NCBI GenBank assembly: GCA_021613535.1
Contig: CP075493.1
Span: 14,880,001 to 14,944,000, forward strand
Source of the DNA: Adineta vaga
Lineage: Eukaryota > Rotifera
Direction: 5' to 3'
DNA: 64,000 bases
Shown: positions 48,176-57,456 of the stretch, in pieces
Layout of the letters: the number at the start of each line of letters is the position of its first letter
How positions within the stretch are numbered: the first letter of the stretch is position 1
Position numbers and translations under genes: made by a program
Notes under the pieces: generated by a model
What the model saw: the letters and a program-made list of their open reading frames with translations, nothing else
Database searches by the model: none
Told to the model about the DNA's origin: nothing

Positions 48176-48757
48176 TCAATCGTATATAGAACGTAAATAT
48201 GTCAAAGAAAAATGTTAACTTTTGTATTTATTTTCTTATCTTTAAAATAAAGTATTACCTTTAATCTTACAGATTAGATTACAATTACAATTTATTTATT
48301 TGAAAAAATCAATTCGAAAGATAAATTTTCTCTATGGGTATTAAATATCATCAATAAGACTTGCGAGCCACTGATATAATCTATACAACAAAGCACGCGT
48401 GAAAAAAATAAATAACTGCATTCCTCTTCGACCATCGTCCTTTTTTCAATTGCTGAAAGATAGCATGGGTGACTTAAAGAGAGTATATTGACATATCGAT
48501 CCCATTCTCACCCAAGGCGCACCTTGTAACTCGATAACAATGAATCAAGCTTTTAAGTGGCATATTTATTTAAATTTTAAGAAGAAAAGAACAAGAAGCG
48601 AGAATAATAGTGGCGGTACAATGATTCTACTTTTTGATTAATGTTTGCTTTTTTGTCAATAAGTTTTGTGCGAAAAGATAGAGACTATTTTAAGGGTGAG
48701 TTTACCTGTAATTCTATCCACACCCATCTGCATAATGCAAGAAAAAAGAAAAGTTTT
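48176..48757. other. Intergenic with a GT/CA-rich element near the VWA gene
   Basis: About 30 bp downstream of the VWA gene stop lie GGGTGAG (48694-48700) and CACACCC (48719-48725), an inverted pair. AT-rich otherwise. Confidence 0.4.
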
Positions 48758-51492
48758 TTAAATTATTTGATGGCGAGTATGTTCCATTAATTGTTCGAAT
48801 ATTGTTTGATTTCCACCAAGTAATTCTACCACTCGTTTTCTACCTTTGTTTGCTAAAATTTGCCAAAGTGTCTTACTCGAAACACAACATTTCTCCAATA
48901 TTACTATTGTTAAGATTGTCGTGATTATCATGTGTTGAGTGTTCTTTTCTATCTTATTAAGTAGTGATGATGCAAAATCAGCTAGAGATTTGTTTGTTAA
49001 TTTCTTAACATCATCTTCTGTTAATGTCCATAATCCATCGTATTGTTGTTTTTCTATGAAGCGTTCAACTAATTGTCGTTCATCCGTTGGCCAATTAACA
49101 GCAAGGTCTTGTTGTAACCAATGGTCGATTGTGGATTTTTCCCTTGCTCCATAATTCATAGGTTTTTTGGAAAAAATAGATGAAATAAAACCAGTAAGTG
49201 GTAGAAATACAGAGCCAGAACTCATGCCAGTTCTTTTTCGAAAACTTCCTGATTGACACTGTAAATCGGCAGCTTTTGCTGATAAAGATGAAATATTTTC
49301 ACTCCTTTCTAAAGCCCCATCTATAGTATATTGCATTAAACTACCCAAATCATCCATATCAGCTTGACAAGAGCCACTTTCAAAAGATGTAGATGTGAAT
49401 CCATAGGATTGTGATTGTCGTTGTAATTTTATATATGTGGGCGTAGGCATAATTGATACTTCACGTAATTTCATATTTGCATTACTTTCACTATCGACAT
49501 CGAGCCGTTTCTCAACACCAATAAAAGCTGTATATGGACAAAGAATACCATATTTTATGGACAGATCAATAAATAGCTTTTTGGATGTAGTTTTCCATGT
49601 AGATTGGAGTTCACGAAGAACTGCTTTAGCTGCTAAACGCGTGATCATTTGTGAACTACAGTTTGACATCGGATGTTGAATAGAAACTACACTGATTGGC
49701 TCTTCATGTTCTTTGGATAATAGTTCAACAGTTGTTTTATCATCGAAAGGTGTTGATTCATCAAGTAAAGCATAAAATAATAATCGATCACCAATGAATA
49801 CAGGTGATGAACGTTCAGATACATCGAAGAGAATTGTTTGATTAGTTTTCCATTTTATACTCATATTGGTCAGATTTGGGCGAAGAGCACGAGTCAGTTG
49901 CTCTGCTACATGAATATCAACATTCGTATTTGGGGGAATAAAAGTAAAATGACCATTCGTAGCACGTGCCAAACCTTTAACAAGTGCATGACTAGGCTAT
50001 AAGAAAGAAAAGATCATATTGTTGGACATAGAAGAAAGATCGATTGAAATGCTTACAGCATAACCAAGTCCGAATGAAAAAATTCGTGTATATGCAGCCA
50101 TTTGTTCACAAATTTTTATTACTAGATCGACATTTGATATTTCTCCATCCGTAAGTAGAAAAATTTGTCTCATACGTCCTTCATTTGGTTTATTGTTCAT
50201 AAGCCAAGTCAGTGGTGCAAGTAATTCTGTCCCACCCAAATCAGCTGTCATATTCTTAATCAATGATTCTACTTGATCCATAGTTTTCTGATTGTATGGT
50301 ACGGAAACTTTCTTATCGAAGAGAGATAAAAAACTAGATCCAAAACGAATAATATTGAAATAACAATTGACTGGCAGACTTTTCAGAAAAAGTATCATTG
50401 CTTTGCGTACCAAACCAATTTTATTTTCGTCTTGCATAGAACCACTACAATCGATTATAAAGAGAAATTCATTGCCTATATCACTCATGTTTTGTTGACA
50501 ATCCTGTTCATTTGGCATAAATGAAACCATCAAAGCACCCTTTTCAATAGCAGCAATGGTATTTGGTTTGAACTGTGATAATTCAACATCGATAATAATA
50601 TCACGACTAAAATACGTCAGAATTTTATTAAAAAGCAAATACATTCTTTTTCAAATTAATAACTTACTCAAGTTGAACTCTTTGTTGACTAAAATGAATG
50701 AGAAATATATCCGGATTGCTTATATCAATTTTAATTGAATGTGATGGAGAAGAAACGCTAGTAACATTCTGTTCCAATTTATTCACATGACATTGCAAGT
50801 CGATTGTATACGGAACTGATTCAGCATATTGCACTTGAGTTCCATCTGGGGATGAAATACCTTTTTGATTAGGAGAATAACGTGGTGAAATTGTAGTAGG
50901 AATAACGAAACGAATGATTGATTTTTCATTGCCATGTAAAAGATCGAGCTCACTAACGTAACTGATAGTGATACAACATTTACTCTTTGGTTTCAATCTA
51001 CAGTAAGATTTATGAAGAGGATGTCTTACTATTTCTAAAAGATACATACGCTCCTACACTAATAACAAATATATCATTCGAAGCTTCATTTTGTTCAAGT
51101 AAATAGGCACCATGACCATGCGCCAGAGCTTCTGAATATTCTTGTTGTGCTACTTTCGTTTCTTTAATTTCAGCAATGATTTCACGTTCATTATCTATGT
51201 GAGCTATGAATGCATAGATAGCTGCATTTTCTTCAATTGGAAAACTAGAAAAAAAGAGAATACTAGTGAGAATATCTGCTTTCTTTTACCAATAAACTGC
51301 TTCAATTGGTATGGATTCATCATTTTGGAACACTTGAGTGATGGTAACATCAGCAGCAAATGAATGAATACGAGCATCGATAGAGACTTCTTTTAAAGGA
51401 ACCAGTTCTTTGAAAAGTTCTGATGAAAAAATATTTTCCTTTTTAATATATAACATTCCTGTATCTCGATTGTTGTCTTGTGAAAAACTCAA
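48758..51492 (-). CDS. VIT + VWA domain protein (VWA5A-like)
   Basis: Five exons (51492-51290, 51244-51050, 50997-50668, 50606-50057, 49996-48758), 2517 nt, 838 aa, all junctions in phase. The N-terminal VIT domain shows VSIDARIHSFAADVTITQVF, VYCFPIEENAAIYAF and HGHGAYLLEQ. The VWA domain has FLFIIDCSGSMQDENK, a perfect DxSxS MIDAS, with GGTEL and LLTDGE as further metal ligands. The C-terminal third matches VWA5A-type tails: AAKAVLRELQ, YGILCPYTAFIGVE and YDGLWTLTEDDVKKL near the end. No signal peptide, so intracellular like VWA5A rather than secreted like ITIH. Partner unknown. No damage. Confidence 0.88.
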
Positions 51493-52561
51493 ATAAAATC
51501 GGTCTTTTTATAGAGTAAATCGAGAAAGTAATACAAGGTGAATCATCGACATAGCTACGTGCTAGAAAAATAATTAATATATGATCAAATATGTCTTTAC
51601 GTTGTGATTGTGTAGGTGAGAATTGAAAAAAAAGTAAATTATATGGCTGGAAATATTCTATTGAAATCGGATAAGATACATTGATTGAATCAATATTTTT
51701 ATTTAACTATGACATACAAAAGTATTGTGACTATAATGCTATGATTTATTAAATATTTTAGTAATTTTATTTGTCACAACTTTGTATAGAAATAAAAAGA
51801 TTCATGAAGCATTGAGAGCGATGGTAATCAGACATCAGTTCTACTAGAAAGTGACCGAATAGACACAAATTTAAAGTTAAACTTCGTCACAAACCTTCAT
51901 TGAAGATATAGATGGTTTATGAATGTATTGTTTTCCTTCACGACTATTTCGAGAAGACAGGTTGTTCTCTGCTGATCAAGATGTAATTGATTTTTATTCG
52001 ATCCGTAGTTACTGAGACTTTTAACAAAGTATCCATTTTAAAAATTGTCGATAATAATGTTTCGACTGGTATCTAAAGTTTCTAATATTTTTCATTTCAA
52101 ATGTCCTCAACGCTATGACGATGAATACTTGGCCATGCCATTCTATTATTCAAGTCAGTTTTCATCATTAACGAAATACTTTTTGTTCCGAAGCTTACAC
52201 TTCTCAAGACCAACTTTGATGTTATCCTGGTAGCTACTATCGTTTGTAGTCATTTCGTAATTTTCGCCAAATTTTCCAAATCGTCTCCACTAGATCGTTA
52301 CCAACTAATAATCCAATTACACTCATACCTTCGACGTGGATGTGAACGTGTATGAGAATAGAAGTGAAGATATGATTGTGGATATGATTGTATATAACCT
52401 GCATATGTTCGAGACGATTATTCTCTACAAATGTCTGATGCACATACAAATATATCTTATTATCATTATTCAATAATAGATGCATCTATTTATTTGTAAG
52501 GAAAAGGAAAGTGTTTTGCTAAAAGAAACGTTCGCAGTTAAACATTGCATAAACTATTGGT
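51493..52561. other. Intergenic, no gene supported
   Basis: AT-rich. The plus-strand frame at 52045-52233 has no homology or splice context. Confidence 0.4.
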
Positions 52562-53725
52562 TCATACAAATATAACGTTGCAACTCATTCCGGCTTGTCT
52601 CTGTTCTTCAAAAGGTAGAAGTTTATTGTAAAACCCTTCCCAATCAGGCATCTTTCTCAGTTTTGAAGTAAACCACCAATCAGATTCTGCCAATAAGGCC
52701 GGATGCCTATCTGTTATACGAAGCATCACACCTGTACAAACGATGGAAGCTTCTGGATCATTGAAATCTACCAAATCTTTTCCATAATTATTGACCACCC
52801 ATTCGATTTCAGAGCAATTTATATTAGGATCGATCTGGAGTTGTGCCGCACCTAGAGTTTCAGATGCTACTCGGATGTCTTTTGGGTGTACACGACACTC
52901 TAAAACAAACTGTACATAGTGCCCAGACTTGAAAAACTGTAATCCAGCGTTCGAATCGATATACTTGACGTCTGCATATCTTGGATGACTTGCATAAATG
53001 ATAGACGGAGTAGTATAGATACCAACACCATGAGCAATGACGTTCGCCGGTTTTAGTCCACTGAGTAAAATAGATAGACCACGGTCAAATTTAGTGCCGT
53101 GATAACAAATGCACCAACCTTTGAATTTTTCGTCAAAATTACCAGGAATAAAAAAAGAATATCTTTTCCACCCAACAGGGCAATAGTACGGTTTATTTCC
53201 GCGGTCTCTTCCATCTTTATTTGGTCCTTGCCAAAAAGCGTGATTTGGGCCGTAAATACGATTATATCGAGAATCCATTGTGATTTGATTACGAAGTTTT
53301 TGTAGTTTATCTAATGATGTGGATGAACCCAAAATAAGAACAAAAACATTGATACTGTGAAAGTCTTTTAAAGTTTCGTCGGTTAATTTTGAATAAACCA
53401 TTTTTATCGTGGATAACTTATGATCTTGCTGTTGTTGTTTTAATTTTAGTTCAATCAATAGTGGTTTTAGATTTATTGATACCGGCTGAATTTCGTTTCT
53501 ATTTAATTTCAAGATACGCTTGAAATTCTCGAGAAATTCATCTAAATCGAAGTTCTCCGGCTTTGTATCGACACCAACCATAATCGTGGATGATACGCAT
53601 TCGTTTTTATCGCTAAATATGTCATCAGCAACGGATACTAATGGTTTTTGAGTAAGTTGAGAATATCGTTTACAATTATCGTAAAACGCTATACTTTCTT
53701 TTGGTACATCTTCATTTGATACCAA
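52562..53725 (-). CDS. PARP-like ADP-ribosyltransferase-fold protein
   Basis: Open frame of at least 387 aa; it stays open upstream to about 53810 (HESGFCLEKESFSISQL), so the real start is probably in an unlocated 5' exon. The C-terminal third has a PARP/ART-type core: GWCICYHGTKFDRGLSILLS (the H of the H-Y-E triad region), GVGIYTTPSIIYASHPRYA (Tyr strand) and a final strand segment FVLECRVHPKDIRV. A preceding motif, YYCPVGWKRYSFFI, is typical of this subfamily in fungi, amoebae and rotifers. The N-terminal 180 residues are helical and unassigned. Whether it transfers ADP-ribose is not settled by sequence. C-terminus complete. Confidence 0.65.
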   Translation of the reverse strand: MVSNEDVPKESIAFYDNCKRYSQLTQKPLVSVADDIFSDKNECVSSTIMVGVDTKPENFDLDEFLENFKRILKLNRNEIQPVSINLKPLLIELKLKQQQQDHKLSTIKMVYSKLTDETLKDFHSINVFVLILGSSTSLDKLQKLRNQITMDSRYNRIYGPNHAFWQGPNKDGRDRGNKPYYCPVGWKRYSFFIPGNFDEKFKGWCICYHGTKFDRGLSILLSGLKPANVIAHGVGIYTTPSIIYASHPRYADVKYIDSNAGLQFFKSGHYVQFVLECRVHPKDIRVASETLGAAQLQIDPNINCSEIEWVVNNYGKDLVDFNDPEASIVCTGVMLRITDRHPALLAESDWWFTSKLRKMPDWEGFYNKLLPFEEQRQAGMSCNVIFV

Positions 53726-53811
53726 CTGCGAAATTGAAAACGATTCTTTTTCTAAACAAAAACCACTTTCATGAAAAAAATAAACGTGCTCTGGTCCTCA
53801 ATGAGTTTGCC

Positions 53812-54411
53812 GATGTTATAGTGATTTAGTGCTACAAACTCTCTTGTAGTATACTCACCGAAAGAGTTACTTTATTTTTTGTAAAAGAAATATTTTTCAG
53901 AATGTATCGCACAACAGTTGTGATGATAGTACAATAGATGCTTTTAATCTATCTAGTTCACATCCAACATCGTACGCACGCAACTGTACGAACTTTGTCT
54001 TATTTTTAGTTAGATCTCAAGATGGTATCGCCTTCTTGCTAGAATTGAATAACAGACTACTATAGTGGTTAAACGAAAGCAAAAATACCTGATAGTTTAT
54101 CAGTCAAGTTTTATCACCAGTACAAAGATACGAGAAAAACGTTTTGTATCATAACTAGAGATATGTAGAATCGGAACTGGTATTAAAAAAAAGTAAGAGG
54201 TTTCAAATCTATTGCTAATAATACATTGTTGTTACTTGCATTGTGTTCATCTGAGGCCTTTAAATTATAAGAAATTATGTTTTTGAATGAATTTCTACAT
54301 TTTTTACCAACTCGCACATTTAGAATGACTTTGGTAATGTGAAATAACACAAAGAAGACTTGGGTGAAAGTCACCCCTCTACACGTATGCTAACACTCGC
54401 TCGACCTTTTC
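53812..54411. other. Intergenic, may hold the 5' exon of the PARP-like gene
   Basis: The open frame of the PARP-like gene reaches about 53810, and a donor-like GTGAGTATAC occurs near 53860 on the minus strand. No complete 5' exon could be fixed. The frame 54183-54374 is unassigned. Confidence 0.35.
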
Positions 54412-54768
54412 CTAGGCACAGAGAAGCATCATGGAAAGTTTGATGCCAGTAACTATTAGAGGAACTGAATAGATAGCGAACAGGCATATAAACAGACAGA
54501 GATATTGGGAAATTTTTCTGTAAGTTAGCAATGATGGTACTATCGATTGAGCTGATCTTCGAACTCGAATGAGATTTTGATCAGATGTTGCTGTGTACGA
54601 CATTTTAACGGGATCAGGCCCAGGATACGAAATAAAAACTTATCCCTACATACCATTTGATGTGGATTCACTAGGTGTTGATGCGAGTGATGACGTCTGT
54701 TCCTGAAAGCCGCCACGTTCCATACGACGAACACGATCAGTAATATCACGACTTCGTCTTGAGGCCAT
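54412..54768 (-). CDS. Small single-pass membrane protein
   Basis: Two exons (54768-54654 and 54590-54412) joined in phase across a 63 bp intron give about 97 aa. The N-terminus is cytosolic-type, Arg/Ser-rich (MASRRSRDITDRVRRMERGG), and a low-complexity Ser/Thr stretch (SSLASTPSESTPN) spans the splice. The second exon adds RVRRSAQSIVPSLLTYRK and a hydrophobic segment (LCLFICLFAIYSVPLIVTGI) close to the C-terminus. The pattern resembles TMEM272-like proteins common in bdelloids, but the DCPIE motif is absent, so the protein may be truncated. Recognised from splicing and charge pattern only. Confidence 0.5.
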
Positions 54769-55772
54769 ACGTTTTTTATTCAGAGAATGTTATCTTATCT
54801 GAAAACAGGTAGTGTAAAAGCATACTGTACAGTCGTCATGCAACTTAAGGGTGTATGTTGAGGTTGTGATTGCACGAAGAAATTCTCGAAATTGCGTGGA
54901 ACTAATAACTATGGCGAAGCTAACGATACCTTGTTCAACCTTACTGAATAGAATGTATCCTTGTAAGCTATGATTTGAAAAAGAAGAACTAACAAGTAGA
55001 CATGTGACAAGATGAATAATTTTTATCTGATCAACGGTCAGAGGGGTCTTAACGGCCAAGATTGTTTGTATTCTTCAAACTTATCATTTCACCGAGAGAC
55101 CATGCATGAACTAGATTCGATTTCTATAATGTAGAATAAAGCAAGTTTGTCGTTATTTATTCTGTTAAAACACGAGAGAAATTTGAGAGAGAGCTCAGTT
55201 TAAAAACATTCAAGCCAAGAAAATAAACATTATTCAATGTCTACATCTTAACAAATTTGTTTGTGACGTAAGCGAATTATAAGCATCTCGAGAGTCTGTT
55301 ACTGTTCGTAGAAATGAAACAGTTTGATGTGCAACTCACAATGGATATAAAAGAACAACATTTTCGCAGAATTGCAAACCAATGCATGAAATGATCGAAC
55401 AATTCAGAGAGTGAGTGTGGGTAGGATTGATATGTAAAAATACCACCTACATCCTCAAGATTGATGAACATGATTATTCAGATTTAAAGAAGAAAGTATT
55501 CGAAGAACATTCATCTACACATACTTTATCATATACTGATCCTGTAAGTGCAAAAGTAAGAAAAATCCTTGAAATAAATCACGTTGTCTTTATTATTTCT
55601 TCTTTTTCAGACTACATTAACATATCGATATGTAATTGATCAAGTATAAGATGAAAATAGTTGTCAATCCATCTCACCAAAACCTCGTGTTTATTAAAAC
55701 AAAACGTTTCAAATATATATATATATATAGAACATTCTCTTGCCATATGACTGAAATACCAAACATGAGAAT
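54769..55772. other. Intergenic with a GT/CA-rich element
   Basis: GTGTGGGTAGGA (55415-55426) faces TACCACCTACATCC (55441-55454) as an imperfect inverted pair. A TA microsatellite lies near 55711-55728. Frames here have no recognisable family. Confidence 0.4.
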
Positions 55773-56214
55773 TCAAAAACCCATTTGAATCAAGAGTTTT
55801 TGTCCATTGGGACTGAATAATAGATACCGATTGATAACACTTCCTAAGATTGCACCCCAATAATCTAAATGATGATCTAATCGAAAGCATAAGACATTAC
55901 ATGAACCAAATACCGGACAACCTAATAAGATTGTACCAAGTATTGCTTTTGTATTAAAATATCGATCAGTAATGAACATATTTATTGATGTTCCCAATGC
56001 TGAACCCATTCCAATACCACAGAAAAGATTTTTAAAACCTGAGAAATAAAAAATGCCAATCAATAAAAATAGAAATTCAGCACCCATCAATGACATAAAT
56101 GAATAATTTCATCGGTCGAAGATAATATTGTCGTCGTTTTTGAACTAAAAATAATGACGAATTTTTTTCATTATCATGAGTTATCAATGGGAATTCCCGT
56201 TTAGTTTCTTCCAT
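55773..56214 (-). CDS. Small polytopic membrane protein with Gly-rich helices, one frame break
   Basis: From ATG 56214 the N-terminus MEETKREFPLITHDNEKNSS and QKRRQYYLRPM is in one frame. The continuation (FMSLMGAEFLFLLIGIFYF, GFKNLFCGIGMGSALGTSI, KAILGTILLGCPVFGSCNV, LDYWGAILGSVINRYLLF) is in another, the change falling in the A3/T3 run 56107-56109. The Gly-spaced helices recall small inner-membrane proteins of the Tim17/DUF1757 kind, as in the neighbour at 56628, but I cannot assign a family. A 73 bp copy of its 3' half recurs at 56372-56444. Confidence 0.45.
55830..55902. repeat. 73 bp direct repeat, copy 1 (inside the coding region)
   Basis: Matches 56372-56444 with two mismatches (C-T-A against C-G-A near base 40; G against A near base 58). 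Confidence 0.85.
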
Positions 56215-56371
56215 TATTCGATGAATTTAATCGAGATTAAATACGAAATAAAATGACACAAAGAACCAGTGATATACAAATCGTCATATATAAACGATGA
56301 TCCTCTTATCATGAAAGATGTCTCTATCGTATCATATCGATTGTTTCTATATTATCTTCATATGATATCTT

Positions 56372-56444
56372 ATTGATAACACTTCCTAAGATTGCACCCC
56401 AATAATCGAAATGATGATCTAATCGAAAACATAAGACATTACAT
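56372..56444. repeat. 73 bp direct repeat, copy 2 (intergenic)
   Basis: Same orientation as copy 1 and 542 bp away; lies between the two small membrane-protein genes and is no longer part of an open gene. Confidence 0.85.
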
Positions 56445-56627
56445 ATTTCAGCGATTGAGGATGAGAAACACGATTATTATGAGAAAGAACTGAGCGTTAC
56501 TTGACCGTATGAGACAAAAATATATAAAAAATGCAAAGCTACAACAAATAAATATAGCATGATATCATTTTTTGATGAACGTATATTCTCAAAAATGTCA
56601 AAAGTTTATAGATGATAATGTTCAATT

Positions 56628-57128
56628 TTATTTGTCAATTGGTGGCTGTTGTAATGGTTTGATAAGGACGTGAGCGAGTAGTCCAAACGGAATACCTATC
56701 AATGCGCCTTTACCAGCAGATAATGGACTCATTTTTGATGGTAATCCAATAAGAAGACCTGTTAGACCACCAGCAATTGAAGATAAGAATGTGAATTTAT
56801 CCACTCGATTTTGATTTTGCGAATAACGAAGACGATATGCTCGATCCCATATTTTATATTCATTATATTGTTCTTTATATAATTTTGCATGCATTAAAGC
56901 AACACTTAGAACAACACCAGTTCCAGCACCAAAAATTGTTGCCCTTCCGACACGACTAAGAATTGGAATAAGTGAAGGATTTTTTTTTGACTTATATAGT
57001 TGATATGGTAGTGCTGTTAATAATGTTACTGTAGATCCTAATTGAAGACCTTTGTAAATACAATGTAAAGTTAGTTCACGTAATGAATGAGGAATTAAAG
57101 CTCGTTGTTCATCATCTAAATCGTTCAT
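56628..57128 (-). CDS. DUF1757/Tim17-like small membrane protein
   Basis: Intact frame of 166 aa. Four Gly-rich hydrophobic segments: GLQLGSTVTLLTALPYQLY, ATIFGAGTGVVLSVALMHA, LSSIAGGLTGLLIG, and ALIGIPFGLLAHVLI near the end. Between them is a charged region (LYKEQYNEYKIWDRAYRLRY) that I recall from DUF1757 proteins. Glycine-spaced helices of this sort occur in mitochondrial inner-membrane proteins, so a mitochondrial or related membrane location is likely, but it is inference. N-terminus MNDLDDEQRALIPHSLREL is acidic and lacks an obvious presequence. Function unknown. Confidence 0.65.
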   Translation of the reverse strand: MNDLDDEQRALIPHSLRELTLHCIYKGLQLGSTVTLLTALPYQLYKSKKNPSLIPILSRVGRATIFGAGTGVVLSVALMHAKLYKEQYNEYKIWDRAYRLRYSQNQNRVDKFTFLSSIAGGLTGLLIGLPSKMSPLSAGKGALIGIPFGLLAHVLIKPLQQPPIDK

Positions 57129-57456
57129 TGTTGAAAATCACCAAGTCACTATCAATAAATTTTCTATACAAACCGATTTGTCCTACTTATTTTTATCAAA
57201 TCAGTCAAAAAAGAAAAAGAAAAGTGCTTTCAATATCATCGTTTTCGAGTCGTTAGTTGGAGAACGAATCACAAATGATTATTTTCTTATACAAACTAGA
57301 GTTTATCAGCTTGTATACAAGTGACATCTATGACATACTGAAAGGAATTGGTATTAGTGTAGGAGTGAGGGTTAGAGTGTTGGTAGAGAGAGAGTATTCA
57401 TGTCTATATTTTCAAAATCGATATAGTAAAATTGCAGTCATTCAGTTCAAGCGAGA

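Noticed and set aside
52045-52233. 62-codon plus-strand frame
   Set aside because: No recognisable similarity and no flanking exon.
55415-55639. 74-codon plus-strand frame
   Set aside because: Overlaps the GT/CA-rich element; no family resemblance.
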